Source: Rhodopseudomonas pseudopalustris
GTDB lineage: Bacteria; Pseudomonadota; Alphaproteobacteria; Rhizobiales; Xanthobacteraceae
DNA length: 64,000 bases
Direction: 5' to 3'
Assembly: GCF_900110435.1 (NCBI RefSeq)
Contig: NZ_FODT01000002.1
Span: 62,001 to 126,000, forward strand
Part shown: piece after piece, positions 38,656-48,453 of the stretch
Layout: every line of letters starts with the position of its first letter
Numbering within the stretch: position 1 is the first letter of the stretch
Translations under genes and position numbers: made by a program
Notes under the pieces: generated by a model
What the model saw: only the letters and a program-made list of their open reading frames with translations
Database searches by the model: none
What the model was told of the DNA's origin: nothing

Positions 38656-39651
38656 ATGCTCGACAATCTCGATAGGCTCGACGAACACATCTCCAGCCCG
38701 CGCAATGCCGGTGTGCTGCCGCACGCCAATGCGGTCGGCTCGTTCGGCGCCATCCGCTGGGGTGACGCGGTCAAACTGATGCTGCAAGTCGATCCGCGAA
38801 CCGATCGGATCGAACAGGCGCGGTTTCAGACCTTCGGGTGCAGCTCGTCGATCGCATCGTCCTCGGCGGTTACCGAGATGATCACCGGCAGGACGCTCGA
38901 CGAAGCCGTCGGGATCAGCGCTGCCGATATCGCGGATTATCTCGGCGGTCTGCCGCTGGAACGCATGTACTGCGCGGTGATGACCTATGAGGCCCTGCAG
39001 AAGGCGATCGGGTCCTATCGCGGCGAGGCCGAGCTGAGCGAAGCCGATGCGGCGCCGTCCTGCAAATGCCTCGGCGTCAGCCAGATGATGATCGAGCGCA
39101 CCATCCGTTTCAATCGGCTGACCAGCGTCGAGCAGGTGACCCACCACACCAAGGCGGCCGGCAGTTGCAGCGCCTGTTTCAAGCAGGTCGAAGGCCTGCT
39201 GGCGCGGGTCAATGCCGAGATGGCCGAGGATGGGCTGATCGGGCCCGGCGACGCCTATCAGCTCGGTTCGACGTCGCCGCGCGCGATCGATCTGAAGCCG
39301 CACGGCGCGCCGCAGCCGGCGACCAATATCTTTGCCGCCAAGGCCGCGCCGGCGCATCTGCGCGCCGCGCCGAAGAGCGCGCCGTCGCGTCCGGCACCTG
39401 CGCCTGCCGCGGTCGGGGTCGATGCGCCGTCGCAGACGACGCTGATTGCCGAAGCGCTCGACGAGCTGCGGCCGCATTTGAAGCGCGATGGCGGCGACTG
39501 CGAACTCGTCAATGTCGAGGGCAATGTCGTTTACGTCAGGCTGTCGGGCAATTGCGTCGGCTGCCAATTGTCATCGGTGACGCTGTCCGGCGTTCAGGCC
39601 AGGCTCGCCGACAGGCTCGGCCGGCCGCTGCGTGTGGTGCCCGTGCCATGA
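38656..39651 (+). CDS. nifU: Fe-S scaffold protein NifU
   Basis: 331 residues with three domains. The N-terminal IscU-like domain (to about residue 125) has the ligand cysteine in QTFGCSSSIASSSAV. The central BFD-type [2Fe-2S] domain shows CKCLGVS and GSCSACFKQVE. A Pro/Ala linker then leads to the C-terminal Nfu domain, with CVGCQLSSVTLSGV near residue 310. NifU builds [4Fe-4S] clusters with sulfur from NifS. Its stop overlaps the nifS start as ATGA. Confidence 0.96.
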   Translation: MLDNLDRLDEHISSPRNAGVLPHANAVGSFGAIRWGDAVKLMLQVDPRTDRIEQARFQTFGCSSSIASSSAVTEMITGRTLDEAVGISAADIADYLGGLPLERMYCAVMTYEALQKAIGSYRGEAELSEADAAPSCKCLGVSQMMIERTIRFNRLTSVEQVTHHTKAAGSCSACFKQVEGLLARVNAEMAEDGLIGPGDAYQLGSTSPRAIDLKPHGAPQPATNIFAAKAAPAHLRAAPKSAPSRPAPAPAAVGVDAPSQTTLIAEALDELRPHLKRDGGDCELVNVEGNVVYVRLSGNCVGCQLSSVTLSGVQARLADRLGRPLRVVPVP

Positions 39652-40871
39652 ACCAGACCCGCGTCCCGCCGCAGCCGGCGAATATTTGCTATCTCGACGC
39701 CAACGCCACCACGCGCACCGATCCGCGGGTGGTCGATGCGATGCTGCCGTTCTTCTCCGGCTATTTCGGCAATCCGTCGTCGAAGCACGCGCTCGGCGCC
39801 CACGCCGCGATGGCGGTGAGGCGTGCGCGCGAGCAATTGCAGGCGCTGCTCGGCGCTGCGCATCCGCACGAACTGATCCTCACCTCGGGCGGCACTGAAA
39901 GCGCCAATGCGGCGATCCTGTCGGCGCTGGAAGTAGCACCTCGGCGGCGCGAGATCATCACCACCGCGGTCGAACACCCCGCCGTTCTGTCGCTGTGCGC
40001 CTGGCTCGAGAAGACCAAGGGCATCCGCGTCCACGTCATCCCGGTCGATCGTCACGGCCACCTCGACATCGCCGCCTATCGCGAGGCGCTGTCGGATCGC
40101 GTCGCGTTGGTCTCGATGATGTGGGCGAACAACGAGACCGGCGTGATCGCGCCGGTCGCCGATCTCGCCGAGCTTGCGAAGGACGTCGGAGCGCTGTTTC
40201 ACACCGATGCGGTGCAGGCGGTCGGCAAATGTCCGATCGACCTGCAATCCACCGCGATCGATATGCTGTCGCTGTCCGGACACAAGTTGCATGGGCCGAA
40301 GGGCATCGGCGCGCTGTATGTCCGCACGGGCGTCGGCTTCAAGCCGCAGATCAAGGGTGGCCAGCACGAGCGCGGCCGCCGCGCCGGCACCGAGAACGTG
40401 CCGGGCATCGTCGGTCTCGGCATGGCCGCAGAACTCGCCGCCGAAGCGATGGCCGATGAGGACATCCGGGTGCGAGGCTTGCGCGACCGGCTGGAGCGCG
40501 GGGTCCTCGCGCAGGTCGACCATTGCGTGGCGATCGGCGCCCGGGCCGAGCGGCTGCCCAACACGTCGAACATCGCGTTCTCCTTCATCGACAGCGAGGC
40601 CATCGTCACGCTGCTCGACCGCGCCGGCATCGCCGCCTCGATGGGTTCGGCGTGTTCGACCGGCTCGTTCGAGCCATCGCATGTGCTGATGGCCATGAAA
40701 GTCGCGGAGGACACCGTCCGCGGCGGCGTGCGGTTCTCGCTGTCGCGCGACAACACCGACGACGACGTCGATCGGGCGCTCGCCGTGATCCCGGGCGTGG
40801 TCGCGAAGCTGCGCGCAATCTCGCCGTTCGATGCCGATGCAGGACCATTGCTCGGGCGTTCCCATGCTTGA
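39648..40871 (+). CDS. nifS: Cysteine desulfurase NifS
   Basis: 407 residues from the ATG at 39648 that overlaps nifU. The family opening is [18 protein letters not shown]; the PLP lysine is in [12 protein letters not shown] and the persulfide cysteine in [25 protein letters not shown] and [10 protein letters not shown] are also conserved. It supplies sulfur for NifU. Its last 8 bp overlap nifV. The short Pro-rich N-terminus ([12 protein letters not shown]) is not conserved. Confidence 0.96.
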   Translation: MNQTRVPPQPANICYLDANATTRTDPRVVDAMLPFFSGYFGNPSSKHALGAHAAMAVRRAREQLQALLGAAHPHELILTSGGTESANAAILSALEVAPRRREIITTAVEHPAVLSLCAWLEKTKGIRVHVIPVDRHGHLDIAAYREALSDRVALVSMMWANNETGVIAPVADLAELAKDVGALFHTDAVQAVGKCPIDLQSTAIDMLSLSGHKLHGPKGIGALYVRTGVGFKPQIKGGQHERGRRAGTENVPGIVGLGMAAELAAEAMADEDIRVRGLRDRLERGVLAQVDHCVAIGARAERLPNTSNIAFSFIDSEAIVTLLDRAGIAASMGSACSTGSFEPSHVLMAMKVAEDTVRGGVRFSLSRDNTDDDVDRALAVIPGVVAKLRAISPFDADAGPLLGRSHA

Positions 40872-42048
40872 TATCACCCCACGCGACCCAGTCACGACGA
40901 CCTCGACGGCAAAGTCGATCGTGCTCAACGACACCACGCTGCGCGATGGCGAACAGGCGCCGGGCGTCGCGTTCTCTGCTGCCGAGAAGCTCGCGATCGC
41001 CCGCGCGCTGGCGCGGGCCGGCGTCCCGGAGATCGAAGCCGGAACGCCGGCGATGGGTCCCGACGAGATCGCCGCGATCCGCGCCATCGTCGAGGCCGGG
41101 TTGCCGCTGACGACGATCGCCTGGTGCCGGATGCGCACCGAAGACGTCGACGCGGCGCTGGCGGCCCGGGTGCCGATGGTCAACGTCTCGGTGCCGGTGT
41201 CGGATGTGCAGATCGCGGCCAAGCTCGGCGGCCAGCGCACCAACGCCATCGAAACGGTGAAGCGGGTGGTCGGCTATGCCCGCGACAAGGGTCTCGAGGT
41301 CGCAGTCGGCGGGGAGGATTCCTCGCGCGCCGATCCGGAGTTCCTCGCACAGGTGATCGCCACGGCGAAGGAGTCTGGCGCACGGCGGTTCCGGATCGCC
41401 GACACGCTCAGCGTGCTCGACCCCTTCAGCAGCCACAAATTGCTGGCGTCGTTGCGCGCGACTACCGATCTCGAACTTGAATTTCACGGTCATGACGACC
41501 TCGGCCTCGCCACCGCCAACACGCTGGCTGCGCTGCAGGCCGGCGCTAGCCACGCCTCGGTGACCGTGATCGGGCTCGGCGAGCGCGCCGGCAACGCCCC
41601 GCTCGAAGAGGTCGCCGTCGCGTTGAAGCAGCTCTACGGGCGCGACACAGGAATCGTGTTGTCTGAACTCGGCCATGTCGCCGATGTCGTCGCCGAGGCC
41701 GCGGCGCGCACGATTCCGCTCAACAAGGCAATCGTCGGCGAGCACGTTTTCACCCACGAGTCCGGAATTCATGTCGACGGCCTCCTCAAAGACCAGCGCA
41801 CCTATCAGTCGCTCGATCCGCGGCTGCTCGGCCGCTCCAACCGCATCGTGATCGGTAAGCATTCCGGCCTGTCGGCGATCACGTCATCGTTGGCCAAGCT
41901 CAATTTGCCGGCGACGGCGGAGGAGGCGCAGGGCGTTCTGGCGCGGGTGCGGATTCATGCGGTCGCCAACAAGGGCGCGGTCGGAAACGAGACATTGACG
42001 GCAATCTGGCGTGAGGTTCGTGACCGCGCGCTGCCGAACTGCGCCTGA
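40864..42048 (+). CDS. nifV: Homocitrate synthase NifV
   Basis: 394 residues from the ATG at 40864, inside the end of nifS. The catalytic opening is [17 protein letters not shown], followed by the metal-binding His residues in [14 protein letters not shown] and the [14 protein letters not shown] loop. It condenses acetyl-CoA and 2-oxoglutarate to homocitrate, the organic ligand of FeMo-co. There is no LeuA-type regulatory domain, as expected for NifV. Confidence 0.95.
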   Translation: MLDITPRDPVTTTSTAKSIVLNDTTLRDGEQAPGVAFSAAEKLAIARALARAGVPEIEAGTPAMGPDEIAAIRAIVEAGLPLTTIAWCRMRTEDVDAALAARVPMVNVSVPVSDVQIAAKLGGQRTNAIETVKRVVGYARDKGLEVAVGGEDSSRADPEFLAQVIATAKESGARRFRIADTLSVLDPFSSHKLLASLRATTDLELEFHGHDDLGLATANTLAALQAGASHASVTVIGLGERAGNAPLEEVAVALKQLYGRDTGIVLSELGHVADVVAEAAARTIPLNKAIVGEHVFTHESGIHVDGLLKDQRTYQSLDPRLLGRSNRIVIGKHSGLSAITSSLAKLNLPATAEEAQGVLARVRIHAVANKGAVGNETLTAIWREVRDRALPNCA

Positions 42049-42094
42049 GCGCAACGCGACGCTGCGCGGCGAACAAGATGCGAAGGAGATCGAG

Positions 42095-42451
42095 ATGAGC
42101 GCGTCCCAGTTGGAAACCACAGAACCCGCCGACATCGTCGGGCAATTGCAACGCGCGGCCTCGGCCGAAGACTTCTTCGAGTTGCTCGACGTCGACTTCG
42201 ATCCGAAGGTCGTCAACGTCGCCCGGCTGCATATCCTCAAGCGCATGGGGCAGTATCTCGCCAGCGAGGATCTCGACGGTCTGCCGGTGGCGGAGACAAA
42301 GGCCCGTTGCAAGACAGTGCTGGAGCGCGCCTACGCGGACTTCGTGGAATCGTCGCCGCTGGATCAGCGCGTCTTCAAGGTCCTCAAGGATGCGGTCGCG
42401 CCGAAATCGCCGCGTCGGCCGGCTTTTGTCTCGCTCGACAATTTGAAGTAA
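42095..42451 (+). CDS. nifW: NifW, nitrogenase stabilising protein
   Basis: 118 residues from the ATG at 42095 with AAGGAGATCGAG upstream. The NifW core is ASAEDFFELLDVDFDPKVVNVARLHILKRMGQYL and RAYADFVESSPLDQRVFKVL. NifW protects or helps assemble the MoFe protein. It is the last gene of the operon and is followed by a terminator. Confidence 0.94.
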   Translation: MSASQLETTEPADIVGQLQRAASAEDFFELLDVDFDPKVVNVARLHILKRMGQYLASEDLDGLPVAETKARCKTVLERAYADFVESSPLDQRVFKVLKDAVAPKSPRRPAFVSLDNLK

Positions 42452-42482
42452 TTCGCGCGCTTCCTGCCGCATCGATCGTTTC

Positions 42483-42522
42483 GCAACCTCGGCCCGCCAC
42501 GCGGTCGGCCGAGGTTGCTTTC
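42483..42522 (+). terminator. Terminator after nifW
   Basis: A perfect 12-bp stem (GCAACCTCGGCC with GGCCGAGGTTGC) and a 12-base loop, then TTTC. It starts 32 bp after the nifW stop and separates this operon from fixABCX. Confidence 0.8.
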
Positions 42523-42588
42523 TGGCATGCGCGTCACATGACCTGAACATTTCTCTCAGACGTCGAAATCACCTGTTCGCCGGTGCGC

Positions 42589-42604
42589 TGTCGCCTTCCT
42601 GACA
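42589..42604 (+). promoter_or_regulatory. NifA site upstream of fixABCX
   Basis: TGTCGCCTTCCTGACA, a perfect TGT-N10-ACA. It ends 104 bp before the -24 block, farther than at fdxN and the iscA operon. An imperfect dyad CAAGTGTTCGACTTG follows it. Confidence 0.68.
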
Positions 42605-42708
42605 AGTGTTCGACTTGTCGGGTCGCGTTCAAGCGCCGCCAACAGCGCAAGCTCGGCGATGGCGCCCAAGCCATTGCCTCGTCGACAAAATTTCTCCTGA
42701 TCGAAAGT

Positions 42709-42724
42709 TGGTACGAGGCTTGCT
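42709..42724 (+). promoter_or_regulatory. Sigma-54 promoter of fixABCX
   Basis: TGGTACG-AGGC-TTGCT, with GG and GC at correct spacing and one change in the -24 block. Start of translation is only about 34 bp beyond, so the leader is very short. Confidence 0.75.
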
Positions 42725-42757
42725 GATGTTCTGGTGTCAGCAAGCGCGGAGCACACC

Positions 42758-43603
42758 ATGCACATCGTCGTCTGTATCAAGCAGGTCCCGGACTCGGCGC
42801 AGATCCGCGTCCATCCGGTCACCAACACGATCATGCGTCAGGGCGTTCCGACGATCATCAATCCCTATGATCTGTTCGCGCTCGAAGAGGCGCTGCGGCT
42901 GCGCGACAAATTCGGCGGCGAAGTCACCGTTCTGACGATGGGGCCGCCCTCGGCCGAGGACTCCTTGCGCAAGGCGCTCACCTTCGGCGCCAATCGCGCA
43001 GTGCTGCTCACCGATCGCTTCTTTGCCGGCGCCGATACGTTGGCGACCAGCTACGCGCTCGCCTCCGCCATCCGCAAGATCGGCGCGACCTATGGCGAGG
43101 CCGACATCGTGTTCACCGGCAAGCAGACCATCGACGGCGATACCGCCCAGGTCGGCCCGGGCATCTGCAAGCGCCTCGACTTCCTGCAGCTCACCTACGT
43201 CTCCAAGGTGGCGTCGCTCGATCTCGCCGGCCGCACCATCGAGGTCGAGCGTCGGTCCGAAGGCGGCGTGCAGGTGCTGCGCAGCCGGTTGCCCTGCCTG
43301 ATCACCATGCTCGAAGGCACCAATGAAGTGCGCCGCGGCTCGATGCTGAATGCGTTGAACGCCGCGCGCGCCGAGGTGGTGAAGTGGAGTGCCCAGGACG
43401 CCGGCGTCGAGGACATTTCGAAATGCGGCCTGCGCGGATCACCGACCGTGGTGAAGCGCGTATTCGCACCGACGGCCCGTTCCGAGAAGGCCATCGTCGT
43501 CGAGCCGGCCGGTCTGCCGCCGGCGGACGCGCTGATCGACGAGATTTTCAAGGTCCGGCCGAAGCTCGAGGCCGACATGTTCGAGCTTGCGCGTGGATTC
43601 TGA
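42758..43603 (+). CDS. fixA: FixA, electron-transfer flavoprotein beta-type subunit
   Basis: 281 residues from the ATG at 42758 (MHIVVCIKQVPDSAQIRV). It has the ETF-beta features NPYDLFALEEALRL, VLTMGPPSAEDSLRKAL, GKQTIDGDTAQVGP and the recognition-loop region near CLITMLEGTNEVRR. With FixB it forms the bifurcating flavoprotein that takes electrons from NADH and splits them between quinone (through FixC) and ferredoxin for nitrogenase. The gene is 24 bp from fixB. Confidence 0.95.
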   Translation: MHIVVCIKQVPDSAQIRVHPVTNTIMRQGVPTIINPYDLFALEEALRLRDKFGGEVTVLTMGPPSAEDSLRKALTFGANRAVLLTDRFFAGADTLATSYALASAIRKIGATYGEADIVFTGKQTIDGDTAQVGPGICKRLDFLQLTYVSKVASLDLAGRTIEVERRSEGGVQVLRSRLPCLITMLEGTNEVRRGSMLNALNAARAEVVKWSAQDAGVEDISKCGLRGSPTVVKRVFAPTARSEKAIVVEPAGLPPADALIDEIFKVRPKLEADMFELARGF

Positions 43604-43627
43604 CAACACCAACAGAGAGCCGCTTCG

Positions 43628-44734
43628 ATGAGCCAGCCAGCCAAGCCTGCCCCGCAGCCCGCCGGACGCGCCAACGCCAAGAAAGAGCTGTCCGAACACT
43701 TCAAGCAGTACAAACACGTCTGGGTGTTCGTCGAACAGGAGCGAGGCCACGTCCATCCGGTTTCCTGGGAACTGATGGGTTCCGGCCGCCGACTCGCCGA
43801 CAAGCTCGGCGTCGAACTCGCGGCGGTGGTGATCGGGCCCGCCGGCGACGCCACACGCGTCGCGGCGGCGGAGTCGTTCTGCTACGGCGCAGATCTCGCT
43901 TACATCGTCGCCGATGACGTGCTCGCCGACTATCGCAACGAATCGTACACCAAGGCGCTGACCGATCTGGTCAACACCTACAAGCCGGAGATCCTGCTGC
44001 TCGGTGCCACCACGCTCGGCCGGGACCTCGCCGGCGCCGTCGCCACCACGCTGCTGACGGGACTCACCGCGGACTGCACCGAACTCGAGGTCGACGCCGA
44101 CAATTCGCTCGCCGCGACCCGGCCGACCTTCGGCGGCTCGCTGCTCTGCACGATCTACACGCTGAATTTCCGGCCGCAGATGGCGACGGTGCGGCCGCGG
44201 GTGATGGAGATGCCGGACCGCGTCGAGAAGCCGGTCGGCCGCATCATCGAATTTCCGCTCGGCATGGTCGAAGCCGACATCGTCACCAAGGTGCTGGCGT
44301 TCGTGCCGGACCGTGACAAGGCGACTTCGAACCTGGCTTACGCCGACATCGTCGTCGCAGGCGGCATTGGGCTCGGTTCGCCGGAGAACTTCCAGCTCGT
44401 TCGGCAGCTCGCCGGGGTGCTCGGCGCCGAATATGGCTGCTCGCGGCCGCTGGTCCAGAAGGGCTGGGTCTCGGCCGACCGGCAGATCGGCCAGACCGGC
44501 AAGACCATCCGCCCGAAGCTCTACATCGCCGCCGGCATCTCCGGAGCGATCCAGCATCGCGTCGGCGTGGACGGCGCCGATCTGATCGTCGCCATCAACA
44601 CCGACAAGAATGCGCCGATCTTCGACTTCGCGCATCTGGCGATCGTCACCGACGCGATCCGGCTGTTGCCGGCGCTGACCGAAGCATTCCGCAAGCGGCT
44701 GTCGCCGCACACCCGAGACCGGATCGCAAGCTGA
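43628..44734 (+). CDS. fixB: FixB, electron-transfer flavoprotein alpha-type subunit
   Basis: 368 residues. The C-terminal FAD domain is clear: [55 protein letters not shown], then [21 protein letters not shown]. The N-terminal half is Rossmann-like ([17 protein letters not shown]). A Lys/Ala-rich leader of about 25 residues precedes the domain. It is the second gene of the operon, 11 bp before fixC. Confidence 0.95.
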   Translation: MSQPAKPAPQPAGRANAKKELSEHFKQYKHVWVFVEQERGHVHPVSWELMGSGRRLADKLGVELAAVVIGPAGDATRVAAAESFCYGADLAYIVADDVLADYRNESYTKALTDLVNTYKPEILLLGATTLGRDLAGAVATTLLTGLTADCTELEVDADNSLAATRPTFGGSLLCTIYTLNFRPQMATVRPRVMEMPDRVEKPVGRIIEFPLGMVEADIVTKVLAFVPDRDKATSNLAYADIVVAGGIGLGSPENFQLVRQLAGVLGAEYGCSRPLVQKGWVSADRQIGQTGKTIRPKLYIAAGISGAIQHRVGVDGADLIVAINTDKNAPIFDFAHLAIVTDAIRLLPALTEAFRKRLSPHTRDRIAS

Positions 44735-44745
44735 AGGAGCTCGCC

Positions 44746-46053
44746 ATGATCGAGGAACGTTTCGATGCGATCGTGGTCGGCGCCGGCATGGCCGGAAACG
44801 CCGCCGCGCTGACAATGGCCAACCGCGGCATGAAGGTGCTGCAGATCGAGCGCGGTGAGTATCCCGGCTCGAAGAATGTCCAGGGCGCCATCCTCTACGC
44901 CGAGATGCTGGAGAAGCTGGTCCCCAACTTCCGTGAGGATGCTCCGCTGGAGCGGCATCTGGTCGAACAGCGGTTCTGGATGATGGACGAGAGGGCGCAC
45001 ACCGGCCTGCATTATCGCTCGGATGACTTCAACGAAGAGAAGCCGAACCGCTACACCATCATCCGCGCCCAGTTCGACAAGTGGTTTTCCAGCAAGGTGC
45101 AGGAGGCCGGCGCAATCGTGCTGTGCGAGACCACCGTCAAGGAGTTGGTCAAGGACGCCTATGGCCGGGTGATCGGTGTGCTCACCGATCGTGACGGCGG
45201 CGAGGTTCACGCCGACGTCGTCGTGCTGGCCGAAGGCGTCAACGGTCTGCTCGGCACCAAGGCGGATCTGCGCGAGCGGCCTTCGGCCGAGAACGTCGCG
45301 CTCGCGGTCAAGGAGATGCACTTCCTTCCGCGCGAGACCATCGAGGCGCGCTTCAACCTGAAGGGCGACGAAGGCGTGGTCATCGAGGCGGCGGGCACCA
45401 TCTCGCACGGCATGACCGGCATGGGCTTCATCTACGCCAACAAGGAGTCGATCTCGGTAGGGATCGGTTGCCTGGTGGCCGATTTCCAGAAGACTGGTGA
45501 GACGCCTTACGGTCTGCTCGAGCGTTTCAAGAAGCATCCCTCGGTCGCGCCGCTGATCGAAGGCTCCGAGGTCAAGGAATATGCCGGCCATCTCATTCCC
45601 GAGGGCGGCTACAAGGCCATCCCGCAGCTTTATGGCGATGGATGGGTTGTGGTGGGCGACGCGGCGCAGCTCAACAATGCGCTGCATCGCGAAGGCTCGA
45701 ACCTGGCGATGACCTCCGGCCGAATCGCCGGCGAGGCGATCTTTCAGGTCAAATCCCGCAAGGATCCGATGACCAAGGAAAATCTCGCGCTCTACAAGAA
45801 GATGCTCGACGCCTCTTTCGTGATCAAGGATCTGAAGAAATACAAGGATATGCCCGATCTGTTGCACATCCAGTCGAAGAACTTTTTCCTGACCTATCCG
45901 CAACTCGTCAACAAGGCGCTGCAGAATTTCGTGCGGGTCGACGGCACGCCCAAGGTCGACAAGGAGAAAGTCACGATCAAATCATTCGTGTCGGCCCGAT
46001 CGTGGGGCGGCCTGTTCGGCGACGCCTTCCGCTTCGCACGGGCCTGGCGGTGA
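44746..46053 (+). CDS. fixC: FixC, ETF:quinone oxidoreductase-like flavoprotein
   Basis: 435 residues with AAGGAG before the ATG. The N-terminal FAD motif is [22 protein letters not shown] followed by an ERG loop; [26 protein letters not shown] is the second FAD motif. It matches the ETF-QO family, shortened because the ferredoxin domain is on FixX. It would pass electrons from FixAB to the quinone pool at the membrane. Confidence 0.95.
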   Translation: MIEERFDAIVVGAGMAGNAAALTMANRGMKVLQIERGEYPGSKNVQGAILYAEMLEKLVPNFREDAPLERHLVEQRFWMMDERAHTGLHYRSDDFNEEKPNRYTIIRAQFDKWFSSKVQEAGAIVLCETTVKELVKDAYGRVIGVLTDRDGGEVHADVVVLAEGVNGLLGTKADLRERPSAENVALAVKEMHFLPRETIEARFNLKGDEGVVIEAAGTISHGMTGMGFIYANKESISVGIGCLVADFQKTGETPYGLLERFKKHPSVAPLIEGSEVKEYAGHLIPEGGYKAIPQLYGDGWVVVGDAAQLNNALHREGSNLAMTSGRIAGEAIFQVKSRKDPMTKENLALYKKMLDASFVIKDLKKYKDMPDLLHIQSKNFFLTYPQLVNKALQNFVRVDGTPKVDKEKVTIKSFVSARSWGGLFGDAFRFARAWR

Positions 46054-46093
46054 GCGGGCAACATCGGAAATCTCAAGCGCGGAGACTCAAATC

Positions 46094-46390
46094 ATGACCA
46101 CCGAAGCTCCTATTCGGGTCGAGGATAAGCTGTTCCAGAACCGCTATCTGGTCGATGTCGGTAACGCCCATATCAAGGTCAAGCCGCATACCAAGCCGTC
46201 GGCGGCGCTACTTGCGCTGTTGAAGGTATGTCCTGCCCACTGCTATGAGCTGAATACGAACGGTCAGGTGGAGCTGACGCCCGATGGCTGCGTCGAATGC
46301 GGGACCTGCAGGGTGATCGCCGAGGGCTCCGGCGACATCGAATGGAACTACCCGCGCGGCGGCTACGGCGTGCTGTTCAAGTTCGGCTGA
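46094..46390 (+). CDS. fixX: FixX, ferredoxin-like protein
   Basis: 98 residues. The cysteines occur as CPAHCYELN and [11 protein letters not shown], with the C-terminal [15 protein letters not shown] typical of FixX and the ferredoxin end of ETF-QO. It partners FixC in electron delivery to quinone. It closes the fixABCX operon and the nif/fix block; a hairpin follows. Confidence 0.94.
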   Translation: MTTEAPIRVEDKLFQNRYLVDVGNAHIKVKPHTKPSAALLALLKVCPAHCYELNTNGQVELTPDGCVECGTCRVIAEGSGDIEWNYPRGGYGVLFKFG

Positions 46391-46413
46391 TCGCCGGATA
46401 TCAAACGCAGGGA

Positions 46414-46436
46414 GCGTGGCGACTCCGTTGCCACGC
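46414..46436 (+). terminator. Hairpin after fixX
   Basis: GCGTGGC with GCCACGC, a 7-bp stem and 9-base loop, 24 bp after the fixX stop. There is no T-run, so it may stop transcription weakly between the convergent fixX and DUF2478 genes. Confidence 0.45.
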
Positions 46437-46470
46437 CTGACCAGGCTCGAGATCGTCTTCGGAGATCAGC

Positions 46471-47055
46471 TCAGGCCGCCGTGTTGAGCGCGCGCTCCAG
46501 TCCGACTCGGTTCCGCTGAGACACGAACCCGCGCCGCGCCAACCATTGCTGAACGCGCGGCGAATCGATCATCGCTTCCTCGGCGAGGCCATTGCTGAAT
46601 TCGCGCCATTGCTTGATGTGGCGCTCCGGAACGCCGATCAGCACCGGAATGCCCAGGTCGACCGCCTCGGTGATCACCTCGCCGAGGCCGTAACCTTCGG
46701 CCTCGAGTCGACCGAATTTGTTGATGATCAGCAGCTCGGGGCATTTCTGAAACGCGGCCGAGATGAGTGCGGCGGCGTCCTGCATCGCTGTGGGATCGAC
46801 CCGGCAGCCGGAAGCTTGCGGAGTCTGGTCCTCGGCGAGCTGCAGGATGATCCGCGAGGACAGTTCCTCGACTTCCATGTCGCAACGCGGGGTGCCGTCA
46901 CGCGTCGCGTGATACGGGACGATTCCCGCGACCATCGCGCCAGCGTCCCGCAATCGATAGCCGAGATCGGAAATCATGCGGCAGGCGGCGGCGCCATCCG
47001 AATACACAACACCGAGTATTGAAGGTCTGCCAGACCTGCCGAAATTGGGCCCCAT
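46471..47055 (-). CDS. DUF2478 family protein (molybdenum-linked nucleoside-phosphate-binding type)
   Basis: 194 residues from the ATG at 47055 on the minus strand; a GTG one codon earlier is possible. The opening LGVVYSDGAAACRMISDLGYRLRDAGAMVAGIVPY, the RCDMEVEELSS segment, ASGCRVDPTAMQDAA and the block ELLIINKFGRLEAEGYGLGEVI identify the DUF2478 family, usually found beside molybdate transporters. Its reaction is unknown. Here it faces fixX, so a link to Mo supply for nitrogenase is a fair inference. I found no sigma-54 promoter or NifA site upstream. Confidence 0.8.
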   Translation of the reverse strand: MGPNFGRSGRPSILGVVYSDGAAACRMISDLGYRLRDAGAMVAGIVPYHATRDGTPRCDMEVEELSSRIILQLAEDQTPQASGCRVDPTAMQDAAALISAAFQKCPELLIINKFGRLEAEGYGLGEVITEAVDLGIPVLIGVPERHIKQWREFSNGLAEEAMIDSPRVQQWLARRGFVSQRNRVGLERALNTAA

Positions 47056-47235
47056 CACTGTCCCCGCCGCGCTTCGATACGACTTTCGAATAATCGAATG
47101 CCAGAATCAGCGGGCCCCGGCTTTGCGGCAAATCAATCCCAGTCGCGTCGCAGCCCGGGCGTTGGAAAGACTGCAGATACGCGGGTTGGCGTTGCAACAA
47201 CGTCCGTTTCGGCGATTCGTTGTCGAGCGAGACGA

Positions 47236-47259
47236 GGCGGGCTGTTTGTTCAGCCCGCC
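47236..47259 (-). terminator. Hairpin downstream of the cupin gene
   Basis: GGCGGGCTG and CAGCCCGCC form a perfect 9-bp stem with a 6-base loop. It lies 26 bp beyond the cupin stop on the minus strand. No T-run follows on that strand, so efficiency is uncertain. Confidence 0.5.
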
Positions 47260-47284
47260 ATTGAAGGCCGGAGCGTCGAGAAGC

Positions 47285-47740
47285 TCAATTAGCGCCGAGC
47301 AGCGATTGCGTCGGGCGCTGTTGGGACGGCATCAGCAACGATCGCAATTTGGCGAACACCCGCAGCGCCAACCCGACCAGCTTCGGCTGGGTGCGACGGC
47401 AGAACGCGATCTTGCGGATGTGACCCTCGACATGCCAGCGCGCGCTGGCCCCGTCCTTGAAGAAAATCACGTCGCCCGGTCCGTAGCGGGTCGCCGGCAT
47501 GCCCTCGCTCTCGATCACCACCGAGCCTTCGAGGATGCAGATCGTCTCGTCGATGTCGTAGTGCCAGTTGAACTTGCCTTCGGTGCACTGCCAGATGATC
47601 GTCGACGCCATGCCATCGGCGCTGCGCGACAGCGTCGCGTTGGTCGCGGTCGGGGTGCCCTCGATGATCCACGACGGCTCGATCGGCGCCGGCTTCAGTT
47701 CGACATCGGTCTTGGAGGTGAGGATCAGGTTCGTGGACAT
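47285..47740 (-). CDS. Cupin-domain protein
   Basis: 151 residues on the minus strand. The single cupin fold is evident from FNWHYDIDETICILEGSVVIESEGMPATRYGPGDVIFFKDGASARWHV; the H-x3-D-E and later G-x5-PG-D elements correspond to the two cupin motifs, though the second motif keeps a tryptophan-histidine pair (RWHV). It resembles the DUF861/EutQ-like cupins. It lies downstream of the carrier-protein gene on the same strand with an 81-bp gap, and could be an epimerase or isomerase on a small acid. Substrate unknown. Confidence 0.78.
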   Translation of the reverse strand: MSTNLILTSKTDVELKPAPIEPSWIIEGTPTATNATLSRSADGMASTIIWQCTEGKFNWHYDIDETICILEGSVVIESEGMPATRYGPGDVIFFKDGASARWHVEGHIRKIAFCRRTQPKLVGLALRVFAKLRSLLMPSQQRPTQSLLGAN

Positions 47741-47821
47741 CGGGTCGGCTCCTGGTGATATGCGCTACGCGTGTTGTGATGGGGGCGAAGACTGATGATC
47801 CGATCAGGCAGCCTGCATCTA

Positions 47822-48094
47822 TCAGGCGGCCTGCAGTTGGAGGCGCTTGAGCACGAGGCGCTCGATGGTTTCGACGGATGTGAAGTTCTCCGGCGTGATG
47901 TCCGATTGCGGCAGCGTCATATCGAACGCGGCTTCCACTCCGAGCATCAGATTAACCATTTCCATCGAGGTGAGGCCGGCGTCGGCAAGGCGGGTGTCGG
48001 GTTTCACGCCGCCCGCCATCGCATTCTGCGCCAGGATCGTCTCGACCAGCGCGAGGATTTTGGTTTGAACCGCGGCGTTAGAGCCAGCCTGCAT
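47822..48094 (-). CDS. Acyl carrier protein-like protein
   Basis: 90 residues on the minus strand. The phosphopantetheine serine is in LADAGLTSMEMVNLML, the place of the usual DSL in carrier proteins; the rest forms the expected four-helix pattern. It is not the fatty-acid AcpP, whose motif is ADSLD. It is divergent from an acyl-CoA dehydrogenase and an amino acid:[carrier protein] ligase, which are the obvious partners for loading and oxidising an aminoacyl thioester. Confidence 0.85.
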   Translation of the reverse strand: MQAGSNAAVQTKILALVETILAQNAMAGGVKPDTRLADAGLTSMEMVNLMLGVEAAFDMTLPQSDITPENFTSVETIERLVLKRLQLQAA

Positions 48095-48453
48095 TGCAGC
48101 CTCCGTATCGTTTGTCGTTATCCGGCGTCTTAACTAATTGACGTCGACGGCGCGTTCTATCAGTCGCGATGTAATCGCAGAAAGATTGCGGAAACAATTG
48201 CGGCAGTTCGTCCACGTCGCCCATTTGAATCTTAACGCTAACGGGAAATCCGAAAATCTTCGGTAATCCCGCAATCACGGATTAACCGTCGAATTCGAAT
48301 CCAAATTGATTCACTTTGAAACTGCTCGACGCACCGGGTTCCTTTCCATAGCTTCTCACTTGCAATTTGCCGACAACTATCAGCACGGGCGATAACGCGC
48401 ATCGCCGCATCATTTCAGTCAGTACCGTGCTTGACCGAGGAGCTTTGGACGCC
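48095..48453. other. Divergent intergenic region between carrier-protein and dehydrogenase genes
   Basis: About 360 bp, richer in A and T than its flanks. It should hold both promoters. I see no NifA site, sigma-54 promoter or clear dyad. The frame entering the dehydrogenase gene is open back to a TTG at 48367, but codon use there is unlike the gene. Confidence 0.4.

Noticed and set aside
42533-42548. TGGCATG-like element before fixA
   Set aside because: The -12 part lacks TTGC; the element at 42709-42724 fits far better.
48367-48453. Earlier TTG start for the acyl-CoA dehydrogenase
   Set aside because: No ribosome site, atypical residues, and the family aligns from about the ATG at 48454.
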